Below are positions 41,813-51,383 of a DNA stretch of 56,091 nt, one piece after another. The first letter of the stretch is position 1, and every line of letters begins with the position of its first letter. The translations under genes were made by a program, and so were the position numbers. This DNA is from Paenibacillus artemisiicola (GTDB lineage Bacteria > Bacillota > Bacilli > Paenibacillales > Paenibacillaceae), in assembly GCF_017652985.1 (NCBI RefSeq), contig NZ_JAGGDJ010000038.1, positions 1 to 56,091 of the forward strand. Reading direction: 5' to 3'. The notes under the pieces were generated by a model that did not search any database, was not told the origin of the DNA, and worked only from the letters and a program-made list of their open reading frames with translations.

Positions 41813-44800
41813 ATGAACATGGATACGACGCACGACACGGCGCTGCAGCTCGGCGCTTCATCCCTGCGCATCGGCGGCCAGGCCGAAATCGTGCTTTGCG
41901 CATCGCTCTTTTATTTCCGCCTTCCCCGCGCGCTGTGGCGGGAACGGATGGAGCAGGTCAAAGCCTGCGGCTACAACGCCATCGACGTGTATTTCCCCTG
42001 GAACTACCACGAGCTCGAAGAAGGACGCTGGGATTTCGCCGGCGAGCGGGACGCGGAGTTCTTCCTGCGGCAGGCGGCGGAAGCCGGCCTCTGGGTCGTC
42101 GCCCGGCCGGGTCCGTACATTTGCTCCGAATGGGACGGCGGCGGACTGCCCGCGTACCTGTTCGCAAAGCCCGGCATGTTCATCCGCAGCGCCGAGCCGG
42201 CGTACATGGAGGCCGTTAAACGCTGGTACGACCGCATTCTCCCGCTGCTCGCCAAGTACGAGGCGAACCGCGGCGGCACCGTCCTCTGCGTGCAGCTCGA
42301 GAACGAGCTCGACTTCTACGATTGCCCGGATCCGGCGGCCTACATCGCGGCGCTCCGCGACCTGGCTCTCGGCGGCGGCATCACGGTGCCGCTCATCGCT
42401 TGCGCCGGACAGGGCGGGCTGCGCGAAGCGTCGGGGCTGGTCGACGGCGTCGTGCCGACCTGCAACTTCTACCCGAACGACCGCGATCCGGCCTTCGAAG
42501 ACAAGGCCGCGTCCTACGAACGGCGGCTCGCCGAGCTGAACCTGCCGCTGCTCGTGACGGAGACGAACCGTTCGCATTTCCTACTCCGGCGGCTGCTCTC
42601 CTGCGGCGCGAAGCTGCTCGGGCCGTACCTGCAGGCATCCGGCACGAACTTCGGCTTCACGAACGGCACGAACAATTGGGGCGACCCGCTGGCGTTCATG
42701 ACGTCCGATTACGATTTTCGCGGCATGATCTCGCCGGAGGGCCATCTGCGGCCGGAAGCGCTGGAAGGCCGGCTGCTGCGCCGGGTAATCCGGACGTACG
42801 GCGACGCGATCGCGGAAGCCGTCTCGGCTCCGGCGGCGGAGATCGCCGGCCTGGAGCGGAACGCCGGCGAACCCGCGGGCGGCGCGCTGCTCGAGCGGAC
42901 GCTGCGCTTGGCCGGCGGCGGGGAGCTGCTGTTCCTCGCCAACGTCGGCGGCGAGGCGGAAGCCGTCACGCTCCGGTTGGCGGACGCGGCCGGCGGGGCG
43001 CGGAGCATCCCGCGGGCGTCGCGGCTGCAGAGCGTGCCGATGCGCTGCGCGATGCTGCCGGCCGGCGTGCCGCTCGCGCGCTGGAGCGTCCCGGCGGGCA
43101 CGCTCCGCTACGCGACGGCGGAGCTGTCGGACGCGCACCTCGCCGCCGACCGCACCGTGCTCGTGTTCCACGCGGAGCACGAGGGCGAGATCGCGCTGGC
43201 GCTCGGGGAAGCCGCGCCAGCTGAAGCCGCGAACGGCGCAGCGGCCGATGCGGCCAGTGCGACGGCCAGCGCAATGGACCACGCGAACGGCACCGCGGCC
43301 AATGCGGCTAATCCGGCGGACGCGCTCGCGGCCGAAGCCGCGGCAACCGCCTCCCATATGACGGTGCAAGCGCTGGACGGCGAGCTTGTCTTCCATTATA
43401 AAGCGGTGCCGGGCCAAATCGCCTCGGCGACGCTCGTGCTCGCCGGCGGCCGCCGGCTGACGCTGATCGGCCTGGCGCGCGAGGACGCGCTGCTGCTGGC
43501 CGGCATCGGCGACGACGGCAGCCTAAGCTTCCGGCCGCCGGCCGACTACGACGACGCGCCCCGCGTGCTGCGCGTCGGCTGGACGCGCGGCGACGCGGAG
43601 CCCGCGCGGCCGCTCGCCGCGGAGCCGGCGGTGCCGCTGCCGGCGGCGGAGCCGCTCGAGGCGCACGGCGTGTACCGCGGCTTCGCCTGGTACCGCGCCG
43701 CGAGCGGCCTGCCCGAAGGCAAGCGCGCAGAGGGCTTGCTGCTGCGGCACGGCGCCGACGTCGTCTCGCTCTACGCGGGAGCCGACTATGTCGGCACGGT
43801 CGCGCCGGGCGGCGGCAGCCGGTACCTCCCGGCTGGCGATGCCGTCGCGATCGGCGCGGGCGAGAGCCTGACGGCCCGGGTCGAAATTTGGGGCCATGCC
43901 AATTTCGACGATCCGCGGCTGCCCGGGCTGCGGCTGAACAGCCTGAAAGGGCTGGCCGGCCTGACCGCCGTGACCGCGAAGTGGCGCCTGACGTCCAACT
44001 GGCGCGTCCGCAGGATGCGGGACCGCGCGCTGCTGCCGGAGCTGCTCGGCCCGGATTGCGACGATGCCGCTTGGCCGATCGTCGCCTTCGGCGGCTGGCT
44101 GTCGCCGGACCACCCCGCCTTCGAATATTACCGCCGGCGCTTCGTCGCGGACGGGACGGCGGATGCCTTCACGCTGCGCTTCCAGGGCATCCAAGCGATC
44201 GCCCGGGTCTTCGTCAACGGCGCGGCGGCCGGCCAGGTGCATCCGTTCGATCCGTACGTCGACATCTCCGCGTTCGTGCGGCCCGGCGAAGACAACCTGA
44301 TCGCCGTCTTCCTCGAGCGGGTGCTGGGCCTGCCGGCCGGCGACGTGCTCTTATATGAAGGGAACGCGTCGCGGGAGTGGACGCTGTCCGCCTGCGAGGA
44401 AGCGGGACTGCTCGAGCACGCGGAGCGGCTCGCGGCCGGCGCCGCGGCGGCGGAGCTGCCGGTCGAGCTGGCGCCGGGCGGCGTCGCCTGGCTGTACGGG
44501 ACGCTTCCGGAGGAAGCCGGCGGCGTGCCGGGCGGCTGGCGGGTGCGGGCCGAGGGCAGCGGACTGAAGCTGACGGCGTTCCTCGGCGATACGATCGTCG
44601 GCCGGCTGTGGACGGCCGGGGGCGCGTCGTCGTCGAGGCCGGTATTCAGCGGCGGGGACCAGGCGTCGTTCTACTTGCCGGGACCGTGGCTTCGGGAGCG
44701 GGAAGACGGCTCGCGCCTTACGCTGCTGCTGGAAGCGGTCGAGACCGGAGAGCCGGGCAGGCTGGAGCGGCTGACGTTCGTGCCGGTCGGCGAGCCGAAG

Positions 44801-44821
44801 AAGCGTACCGAGGAGGGATAA
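41813..44821 (+). CDS. Beta-galactosidase, glycoside hydrolase family 35
   Basis: A large retaining glycosidase of 1002 residues. The N-terminal barrel has YFPWNYHELEEGRWDFAGERD (61-81), ARPGPYICSEWDGGGLPAYL, QLENELDFY with the presumed acid/base Glu165, and LPLLVTETN with the presumed nucleophile Glu250. The C-terminal part has beta-sandwich domains with a jelly-roll (LRFQGIQAIARVFVNGAAAG). Residues of about 462-515 are an Ala/Asn/Asp low-complexity stretch. There is no signal peptide, so it works on imported oligosaccharides. GGGAGGATCCTGC precedes the ATG. The importer genes follow after 3 bases. Confidence 0.88.
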   Translation: MNMDTTHDTALQLGASSLRIGGQAEIVLCASLFYFRLPRALWRERMEQVKACGYNAIDVYFPWNYHELEEGRWDFAGERDAEFFLRQAAEAGLWVVARPGPYICSEWDGGGLPAYLFAKPGMFIRSAEPAYMEAVKRWYDRILPLLAKYEANRGGTVLCVQLENELDFYDCPDPAAYIAALRDLALGGGITVPLIACAGQGGLREASGLVDGVVPTCNFYPNDRDPAFEDKAASYERRLAELNLPLLVTETNRSHFLLRRLLSCGAKLLGPYLQASGTNFGFTNGTNNWGDPLAFMTSDYDFRGMISPEGHLRPEALEGRLLRRVIRTYGDAIAEAVSAPAAEIAGLERNAGEPAGGALLERTLRLAGGGELLFLANVGGEAEAVTLRLADAAGGARSIPRASRLQSVPMRCAMLPAGVPLARWSVPAGTLRYATAELSDAHLAADRTVLVFHAEHEGEIALALGEAAPAEAANGAAADAASATASAMDHANGTAANAANPADALAAEAAATASHMTVQALDGELVFHYKAVPGQIASATLVLAGGRRLTLIGLAREDALLLAGIGDDGSLSFRPPADYDDAPRVLRVGWTRGDAEPARPLAAEPAVPLPAAEPLEAHGVYRGFAWYRAASGLPEGKRAEGLLLRHGADVVSLYAGADYVGTVAPGGGSRYLPAGDAVAIGAGESLTARVEIWGHANFDDPRLPGLRLNSLKGLAGLTAVTAKWRLTSNWRVRRMRDRALLPELLGPDCDDAAWPIVAFGGWLSPDHPAFEYYRRRFVADGTADAFTLRFQGIQAIARVFVNGAAAGQVHPFDPYVDISAFVRPGEDNLIAVFLERVLGLPAGDVLLYEGNASREWTLSACEEAGLLEHAERLAAGAAAAELPVELAPGGVAWLYGTLPEEAGGVPGGWRVRAEGSGLKLTAFLGDTIVGRLWTAGGASSSRPVFSGGDQASFYLPGPWLREREDGSRLTLLLEAVETGEPGRLERLTFVPVGEPKKRTEEG

Positions 44822-44824
44822 GCG

Positions 44825-45799
44825 ATGAAAACGATCACGCAGCCAAGAATGGCGGCCGAAGCGGCGGTCCGTCCGCGGACGGCGAAAGCCGGGTGGAAGC
44901 GGTTTTGGAACAACCGGACGCTGCTCCTGATGTGCGCCCCGGCGGTGCTGTTCTTCGCGATTTTCGCGTACCTGCCGATGCCGGGCCTGTACTTGGCCTT
45001 CATTAAATACAACTACACGGACGGGATCTTCAAGAGCCCGTTCGTGGCCTTCGAGAACTTCCGGTTTCTGGTCATGACGGGCGATCTGTGGCGGCTGACG
45101 TTCAATACGATCGCCTACAACCTGGCGTTCATCGTGCTCGGCAATTTCCTGCAGATCTTCGTGGCGATCCTGCTCAATGAGCTGCGCAAGAAATGGTTCA
45201 AGAAGGTGTCGCAGACGATCATGTTCCTGCCGTTCTTCATTTCGTTCGTCATCGTCGGCCTGATCGCGTACAACATTTTGAGCTACGACTACGGCCTGCT
45301 GAACGTCATCCTGAAGTCGCTCGGCGCCGATCCGGTGAAGACGTACTCCAATCCGCACATTTGGCCGGTCATCATTATCGTCACGTTTCTATGGCAGTCC
45401 ACGGGATACGGCTCCATCGTCTACTTCGCGGCGATCATGGGCCTCGACTCCGAGGTGGTCGAAGCCGCCGAGATCGACGGCGCCAACGCGCTGCAGCGCA
45501 TCCGCTACATCGTGCTGCCATGGCTGAAGCCGACCTTCATCATCCTGCTGCTGTTCTCGCTCGGCGGCGTGCTCCGGGGCAACTTCGGCCTCTTCTACAA
45601 CTTGGTCGGCGCGAACAACACGTCGCTTTACTCGACGACGGATATTATCGAGACGTACGTCTTCCGCTCGCTCATGAACAATTTCAACTTCTCGATGGGC
45701 AGCGCGGTCAGTCTGTACCAGTCCGTCTTCGGCTTCATCGTCGTCATCACGGCCAACTGGCTGGTGAAGAAGGCGTCGCCGGATAATTCACTGTTCTAG
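44825..45799 (+). CDS. ABC transporter permease, LplB type
   Basis: Membrane subunit of a polysaccharide or oligosaccharide importer, 324 residues and about six transmembrane segments. The first is preceded by NNRTLLLMCAPAVLFF, typical of LplB. The EAA loop is VVEAAEIDGANALQRIRYIV LP. GAGGGATAAGCG overlaps the end of the GH35 gene, so it is coupled to that gene. No ATPase is encoded nearby; a shared MsmX-type ATPase is expected. Confidence 0.92.
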   Translation: MKTITQPRMAAEAAVRPRTAKAGWKRFWNNRTLLLMCAPAVLFFAIFAYLPMPGLYLAFIKYNYTDGIFKSPFVAFENFRFLVMTGDLWRLTFNTIAYNLAFIVLGNFLQIFVAILLNELRKKWFKKVSQTIMFLPFFISFVIVGLIAYNILSYDYGLLNVILKSLGADPVKTYSNPHIWPVIIIVTFLWQSTGYGSIVYFAAIMGLDSEVVEAAEIDGANALQRIRYIVLPWLKPTFIILLLFSLGGVLRGNFGLFYNLVGANNTSLYSTTDIIETYVFRSLMNNFNFSMGSAVSLYQSVFGFIVVITANWLVKKASPDNSLF

Positions 45800-45810
45800 G
45801 AGGGAGAATC

Positions 45811-46722
45811 ATGCAAGCTGATGCAGCGCGCCGACGCATCCGAAGCGATGCGACGTCCTTGTTCGTCAGAGGTTTTGGTTACGCTTTCATCGGGCTGTTC
45901 GCCCTATGCTGCCTGCTGCCGTTTCTGCTCGTGCTCGGCACTTCCTTCACGAACGAAGGCACGATCGCGAAGCACGGCTTCAATATTTGGCCGCGGGAAT
46001 TCTCGACGTTCGCGTACAAAATCGTCTTCGAGAATCCCGATCTCATCCTCGGCGCCTACGGCGTCACGATCTTCATCACGATCGTCGGCACGGCGGTCGG
46101 CCTGTTCCTGGTCGCGATGACCGGCTACGCCCTGCAGCGGCCGGACTTCCAGCAGCGCAACGCGATCTCGTTTTTCATTTACTTCACGACGCTGTTCTCG
46201 GGCGGCATCGTGCCGTTCTACCTGCTCGTCAAGCAGTACCTCGGCCTCGGGGACAACTACTTGGCGGTGCTGCTGCCGGGGCTCATGAGCCCGTTCCTCA
46301 TCATCATGATGAAGAGCTTCACGAAGTCGATCCCGCATGCGATCACGGAATCCGCCAAGATCGACGGCGCCGGCGACTTCACGATCTTCCTGCGCCTCAT
46401 CCTGCCGATGGCGACGCCCGCGCTGGCCACGATCGGCCTCTTCATCGCCCTCGGTTATTGGAACGAATGGTACAACGCGATGCTGTTCCTGTCGCCGGAC
46501 ATGAAGTACCGGCCGCTGCAGCTGTTCCTGTACAACGTCATCACGAGCGCGGACTTCATCCGCAACTCCTCCGCGGCGTCCAACGTGCCCCTGCGCGACA
46601 TGCCGCTGGAATCGATGAAAATGGCCACCGCCGTCGTCGCCACCGGGCCGGTCATCCTGTTCTATCCGTTCGTGCAGCGGTACTTCATCCAAGGGATCAC
46701 CGTCGGCGCCGTGAAAGGGTAA
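45811..46722 (+). CDS. ABC transporter permease, YtcP/LplC type
   Basis: Second membrane subunit, 303 residues and about six transmembrane segments. Family features are LFALCCLLPFLLVLGTSFT, the GGIVPFYLLVKQYLGL segment, the EAA loop ITESAKIDGAGDFTIFLRLI LP, and the C-terminal YFIQGITVGAVKG, almost invariant in this subfamily. TAGGAGGGAGAATC precedes the ATG. Confidence 0.92.
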   Translation: MQADAARRRIRSDATSLFVRGFGYAFIGLFALCCLLPFLLVLGTSFTNEGTIAKHGFNIWPREFSTFAYKIVFENPDLILGAYGVTIFITIVGTAVGLFLVAMTGYALQRPDFQQRNAISFFIYFTTLFSGGIVPFYLLVKQYLGLGDNYLAVLLPGLMSPFLIIMMKSFTKSIPHAITESAKIDGAGDFTIFLRLILPMATPALATIGLFIALGYWNEWYNAMLFLSPDMKYRPLQLFLYNVITSADFIRNSSAASNVPLRDMPLESMKMATAVVATGPVILFYPFVQRYFIQGITVGAVKG

Positions 46723-46863
46723 GCCGACCGCGATCATGCGCAAAGAATGGCCGCAGGGAAGCGCGCTTCGCGCCGACCTGTTCCATAGCCGGCACGCGAA
46801 CGGCCCTCGTCCGCGAACGGCGCAGTATCCATGTCATACCATTCCATGGGGAGGCTAGAAAGA

Positions 46864-48507
46864 ATGAGACACGCGAAGAAATGGGCAGGACTCGTATTGG
46901 CGCTCATCCTGGTGCTCGGATTGGCGGCTTGCGGAGGCAACGGCAACAACGGCGGCTCCGGAAACTCGGCGGACGCGGGCAGCGGCGGGAACGCGGGCGG
47001 CGACGGAGGCAATGCAGGCAGCGGCAATGCAGGCAGCGGCAATGCGGGCGGCGACGCCGGCGGCATCGACACGAGCAAGTTCGAAACGATCACGTACGTC
47101 GTGCTCGGCGACAAGCCGAAGAACGGCCAGCTGGAGAAGGTCATGGAGAAGGTCAACGCCATTCTGAAGCAGAAGGTCAACGCCGAGCTGCAGTTCAAGT
47201 GGGTGGAATGGGCCGACTGGCAGACGAAATACAACCTGCTGCTCGCGTCCGGCGAGCCGCTCGACCTGATTACGATCGGCACCGACTGGCTCGACACGTG
47301 GGGCAACGCGCAGCGCGGCGCGTTCCTGCCGCTGAACGACCTGCTCGAGAAGTACGCGCCGCTCACGTACGCGGAAATTCCGCAGGAGGATTGGGATCAA
47401 AGCAAGTTCAAGGACGATATCGTCCTCATTCCGGAAGACCACTACACGCAGTGGGTTAACCACGGCATCTATTACCGCGGCGATTGGGCGAAGCAGTTCG
47501 GCATCACGCAGCCGATCACCGATTTCGAGACGTTGGGAAAATACTTCCAAGGCATCAAGGACAACATGAAGGACGTCATTCCTTGGGACGCGAACGGCAC
47601 GAACGGCACGCTGTATAACGGCTTCGCGACGGCGTATACCGACAATATCGAGCTGCCGATCTCGACCGGTTACGCCGGCGTGTTCTACGGCAAGTCCTAT
47701 GACGAGCGCTACACCGTCGACAGCCCGATCTTCAACGACAAGTTCATCGATTTCGCCAAGCTGATGAAGCAGTGGGGCGACGCCGGCTACTGGCGCGAGG
47801 ACGTGCTGAACTACAAGGGCGACACGCGCACGGAGCTGAAGGCCGGTCAAACGGGCACGGACGCGCACCATACGCAGACGTTCAAAGGGCTCCGCGTCGA
47901 GATGGATAAGCAGCAGCCGGGGTCCGAGCTGCAAATGTTCTCCTACTCCGACACGCGCGGCAACCTGATCTCCATGCCGATCACGCACGGCGGCACGTCC
48001 ATCGGCGCGCACAGCAAGCATCCGGAGCGGGCGCTCACGGTTTACGACCTGATCCGCCAGGATCCGGAGCTGTACAAACTGATCAATTACGGGCTCGAAG
48101 GCGTGCAGTACGAAATCAAAGACGGCATCCGCACGCGCCCGGCGGGCTACGACGACGCGAAGGACGGCTTCTACACCGACTTCTGGGGCGGCCGCATCGA
48201 CAAGAACGAAATTCCGTCGGACACCGACTGGAGCGGCATCGGCGATATCTACAAGAAGTACGACGGCATCAAGAAGCCGTTCCCGTACGGCAAGTTCGTC
48301 TTCGACAAAACGAACGTCGACGCCGAAATGACGGCCATCTCCCAAGTCGTCGGCGAGCAAATGCCGGCCATTCTGTTCGGCAAGGCGGGCGATCCGGAGA
48401 AGGCGGTCCAAGCGCTGCGCGACAAGCTGAAGGCGGCGGGCTACGACAAGGTGAAGGACGAAATCCAGAAGCAGCTCGACGCGTTCAAGGCGTCGGAGCA
48501 AGGCTAA
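46864..48507 (+). CDS. Extracellular solute-binding lipoprotein, LipO/YtcQ type
   Basis: Sugar-binding lipoprotein of 547 residues. The signal peptide ends in LAAC, with the lipid-bearing Cys23. A Gly/Asn/Ser/Ala tether of about 50 residues follows, with a small internal repeat (GNAGSGNAGSGNAGG). The mature domain has YNLLLASGEPLDLITIGTDW and the long C-terminal region of the large binding proteins that partner LplB/YtcP. ATG 46864 fits GGGGAGG; the frame is open slightly further upstream. It is the last gene of the LacI-GH35-importer locus. Confidence 0.92.
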   Translation: MRHAKKWAGLVLALILVLGLAACGGNGNNGGSGNSADAGSGGNAGGDGGNAGSGNAGSGNAGGDAGGIDTSKFETITYVVLGDKPKNGQLEKVMEKVNAILKQKVNAELQFKWVEWADWQTKYNLLLASGEPLDLITIGTDWLDTWGNAQRGAFLPLNDLLEKYAPLTYAEIPQEDWDQSKFKDDIVLIPEDHYTQWVNHGIYYRGDWAKQFGITQPITDFETLGKYFQGIKDNMKDVIPWDANGTNGTLYNGFATAYTDNIELPISTGYAGVFYGKSYDERYTVDSPIFNDKFIDFAKLMKQWGDAGYWREDVLNYKGDTRTELKAGQTGTDAHHTQTFKGLRVEMDKQQPGSELQMFSYSDTRGNLISMPITHGGTSIGAHSKHPERALTVYDLIRQDPELYKLINYGLEGVQYEIKDGIRTRPAGYDDAKDGFYTDFWGGRIDKNEIPSDTDWSGIGDIYKKYDGIKKPFPYGKFVFDKTNVDAEMTAISQVVGEQMPAILFGKAGDPEKAVQALRDKLKAAGYDKVKDEIQKQLDAFKASEQG

Positions 48508-48538
48508 TCCAAGGCAGGCCGCGGGCAGCGGCCGAGGT

Positions 48539-48572
48539 CCGGCAGGGACATGATCCCTGCCGGGCTTTTTTT
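48539..48572 (+). terminator. Terminator after the GH35-importer operon
   Basis: A perfect 10-bp stem (CCGGCAGGGA / TCCCTGCCGG) with a 5-base loop and a seven-T tract. Confidence 0.93.
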
Positions 48573-48697
48573 GCGTTCCGGCGGACAAATGACAGGGTCG
48601 GAGGCCGATCGGATCCCGCACCAGAAATTTCTTGATTGAGGTATGCTATAGATAACCCGTATCCGTCGTCTTATAGAGTGAAGGAGGCGATAAGCGT

Positions 48698-49216
48698 ATG
48701 CCGCAAGAGGAAGGGCCGGCGAAGTTCCAGGCGTTGTTCCGGGAACATTATCCGTCGGTGCTGCGGAAAATCACCCTGCTCGTCGGGGACCGCGCCGCGG
48801 CCGAGGATTTGACGCAGGACGTGTTCCTGCGGCTCTACCGCAATCCGCCGGAAGACCTGGATCGCGCCGGCGCTTGGCTGCATCGCGTGCTGACCCGCAT
48901 CGTGTACGACCATTACCGCAAGTCGGGCCGGGAAGCGAATTTGACGGAGAAGCTGCAGGCGATGTCCGAAGAGCGGTCGGTGCCGTCGAACGAAACGGCC
49001 GTCATTCAGAATTGGGAGCGGGAAGTCGTGCGCAATGTGCTGAACAAGCTGTCCGAGCGCGACCGCAACGCCTTATTAATGAAGGAAAAAGGCTACAGCC
49101 ACGCCGAGATCGCCGAAGCGCTGCAGGTGAACCCCAAGATCGTCGGGACGCTGCTGATGCGCGCGACCAAGCGGCTGAAGAAAAATTTGCTGACGGAGGA
49201 GGCCATGGAGTCATGA
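48698..49216 (+). CDS. ECF-type RNA polymerase sigma factor
   Basis: A 172-residue sigma factor containing only regions 2 and 4. Region 2 reads FREHYPSVLRKITLLVGDRA and AEDLTQDVFLRLYRNP; region 4 is LSERDRNALLMKEKGYSHAE, then IAEALQVNPKIVGTLLMRAT. AAGGAGGCGATAAGCGT precedes the ATG. Its stop overlaps the start of the next gene by 4 bases, the usual arrangement with an anti-sigma factor. I see no clear ECF-type AAC/CGTC promoter with correct spacing upstream, so self-activation is not shown. It resembles the SigV/SigW/SigY range, not assigned further. Confidence 0.9.
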   Translation: MPQEEGPAKFQALFREHYPSVLRKITLLVGDRAAAEDLTQDVFLRLYRNPPEDLDRAGAWLHRVLTRIVYDHYRKSGREANLTEKLQAMSEERSVPSNETAVIQNWEREVVRNVLNKLSERDRNALLMKEKGYSHAEIAEALQVNPKIVGTLLMRATKRLKKNLLTEEAMES

Positions 49217-50391
49217 ACGAACGGAAGCAAGCGGACAAGCGCGGTCCCGAGCTCGACGTGACGGACGAACAGATCGAAGACGCGCTGAACCGATTGTTCA
49301 AGGCCGTGAAGAATGAGCCTGTACCAGATACATGGAGGGAGAGATCGGAGATGGAAACGAAACCGGAAATGACGCCGGCCATGACGCCGGCCATGAAGAT
49401 GAATGAGGGACATGCGACGGGAAGCCTGCCGGCAAACGGGGAAATCGCGGAGCCGTTCGGCTTGGAGGATGCGCAAGGAGAGCGGGCGCAGGCCGCGTTC
49501 GCGCCGATGGCCGCGCGGAAGCGGCGCCAGGCCAAGCGCAGATGGCTGTCGGCCGCGGCGGCCGTCGTCGTGGCGGGCACGATGCTGTTCACGTCCTGGG
49601 GTCAGGACGTCATGGCGGGCATGCTGAACACGTTCCGGGTGCAGCATTTCGAGACCGTGTCGTTCAGCCAGGCGGATCTGGACGGCTTCCGCGACGCGCT
49701 GGAGAACGGGACGATCGGCAAGCAGCAGCTCGATATGAGCCGGTACGGCGAGATCGAGCATAGCGGCGACGGGAAGCAGCGCGCCGTCGGGGCGGCGGAA
49801 GCGGAGACGCTCGCCGGACGCCCGCTGAAGCAGCTGCCCGGGGCCGATCTGAAGGCGATCGCGTACATGCCGCAGCAGCAGCTCACGTTCAAGCTGCATC
49901 CGAAGGAAATCAACAAGCTGATCGCGATGCTCGGCGGCAAGACGGAATTCCCGGCCGCGATCGACGACGAGGCGATCAAGCTGACGGTGCCGGGCAGCTT
50001 CTCGATGGATATCCGCGATCCGAAGACCGGCGATACGTCCAAGCATCTGATGCAGCTGCCGTCCCCGTCGCTGGACGTGCCGAGCGGCGTCGACGTCGAC
50101 CGGATCCGCCAAGCGGTGCTCGATCTGCCGGTGCTGCCGGATGACCTGCGGACCAAGCTGGCCGCGATCGGCGACTGGCGGACGACGCTGCCGGTGCCGA
50201 CGATCGAAGGCGAGGGCGATAAGCTGCACACCGTGACCATCGGCGGCCATGACGCCATCGTCTCGACGAACGGCCACGAGCGGATGCTGATCTGGCTCGA
50301 AAACGACTGGATGTACGTGCTCGGCGGCTCGACCGACGCTTATCCGACCGAGGACGCCCTTACGAAGGAAGCCAAAGGATTGATGAAATGA
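49213..50391 (+). CDS. Probable membrane anti-sigma factor
   Basis: A 392-residue protein. Residues 1-110 are cytoplasmic, with an acidic N-terminus (VTDEQIEDALNRLFKAVKNE) and a linker containing a small AMTPAM repeat; no HxxxCxxC zinc motif is seen. A single transmembrane helix is at about 112-130 (WLSAAAAVVVAGTMLFTSWG). The outer part of about 260 residues is probably a sensor or DUF4367/DUF4179-like domain. It overlaps the sigma gene at its start and the ABC ATPase gene at its end (both ATGA), so it is translationally coupled on both sides. Its role is inferred from position and topology. Confidence 0.78.
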   Translation: MNERKQADKRGPELDVTDEQIEDALNRLFKAVKNEPVPDTWRERSEMETKPEMTPAMTPAMKMNEGHATGSLPANGEIAEPFGLEDAQGERAQAAFAPMAARKRRQAKRRWLSAAAAVVVAGTMLFTSWGQDVMAGMLNTFRVQHFETVSFSQADLDGFRDALENGTIGKQQLDMSRYGEIEHSGDGKQRAVGAAEAETLAGRPLKQLPGADLKAIAYMPQQQLTFKLHPKEINKLIAMLGGKTEFPAAIDDEAIKLTVPGSFSMDIRDPKTGDTSKHLMQLPSPSLDVPSGVDVDRIRQAVLDLPVLPDDLRTKLAAIGDWRTTLPVPTIEGEGDKLHTVTIGGHDAIVSTNGHERMLIWLENDWMYVLGGSTDAYPTEDALTKEAKGLMK

Positions 50392-51383
50392 CGATGCTGG
50401 TCACGCGGGGACTCACCAAGACATACGCAGCCGGAACCGGGTGCCTCGATATTTCCTTGGAAATAAAACCCGGGCAGATCTTCGGTCTGCTCGGTCCGAA
50501 CGGAGCCGGCAAGAGCACGTTCGTAAAAATGGCCATCGGCCTGCTTCGGCCGGACGCCGGCAGCGGCACGCTGCTCGGCAAGCCGATCGGCCATCCGGAA
50601 TCGCGGCGGGGGCTTGGGTATTTACCCGAGCTTTTCCGCTTCCAGGATTGGCTGACGGGCGAGGAAGTGCTGCGCTATCACGCCGGGCTGTACGGCAAGA
50701 CGCTGGGGGAGACCCGCTCGCCGGCGATGGCGTCGCGCATTCGCGACGTGCTGGCCATGACCGGTCTCGGCAAGCGCGGCCAGGACCGCGTGCGCCAATA
50801 TTCGAAGGGGATGCAGCAGCGGCTCGGCCTCGCCTGCGCGCTGCTGATGAACCCGGAGCTCGTCATTCTCGACGAGCCGTCCTCCGCGCTCGATCCGATC
50901 GGGCGCTACGAGGTGCGGCAGCTGCTGGAGCGGCTTCGCGCCGAAGGCAAGACGGTGTTTCTGAACACGCACTTGCTCGAGGACGTGGAAGCCGTATGCG
51001 ACGAGGTGGCGTTCCTGCATCTCGGGCGGCTGCGGGCGGTCGGCACCATGCGGGAGCTGCTGCACGCCGGCACGAGCTGGGAGACGACGGTCGGCGGCTG
51101 GCAGCCGGAGCTGGCGGAGGCGGTCGGACGGGGGCTGCTGCCCGGCATGTCGCTCTCGGCCGTCCGCCAGGAGGCGGACGGCAGCGCAGTCCTGCGCGTA
51201 ACGGCGCATAACCGCGAGCAGATCGGGCACCTGAACCGGCTGCTGATCGAAGAAGGCGTGACGCTGTACGAAGTGAAGCCGGTCCAAGGGAAGCTGGAGG
51301 AATGGTTCCTGTCGATGACGGGCGCGACCGGTTCCGCCGCGTCCGGCGACGCATCCGGCGGGAAGGGGGGCGCGGAACGATGA
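50388..51383 (+). CDS. ABC-2 type exporter ATPase (first pair)
   Basis: ATP-binding subunit of 331 residues. Walker A is LLGPNGAGKSTF, the signature is YSKGMQQRLGLACALLMNP, Walker B is ELVILDEPSSALDP, and the switch His is in FLNTHLLEDVE. The C-terminal extension of about 110 residues resembles that of drug- or lantibiotic-type exporters. It overlaps the anti-sigma gene and the following permease by 4 bases each. It pairs with the permease at 51380. Confidence 0.92.
   Translation: MTMLVTRGLTKTYAAGTGCLDISLEIKPGQIFGLLGPNGAGKSTFVKMAIGLLRPDAGSGTLLGKPIGHPESRRGLGYLPELFRFQDWLTGEEVLRYHAGLYGKTLGETRSPAMASRIRDVLAMTGLGKRGQDRVRQYSKGMQQRLGLACALLMNPELVILDEPSSALDPIGRYEVRQLLERLRAEGKTVFLNTHLLEDVEAVCDEVAFLHLGRLRAVGTMRELLHAGTSWETTVGGWQPELAEAVGRGLLPGMSLSAVRQEADGSAVLRVTAHNREQIGHLNRLLIEEGVTLYEVKPVQGKLEEWFLSMTGATGSAASGDASGGKGGAER

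Noticed and set aside
46855..48621. Open frame of nearly 590 codons opposite the LipO-like gene
   Set aside because: Mirror of a GC-rich coding strand; the plus-strand lipoprotein has a lipobox and family features.
48620..48697. AACC and CGTC motifs considered as an ECF sigma autoregulatory promoter
   Set aside because: The spacing is about 9 bases, not the expected 16 or so.
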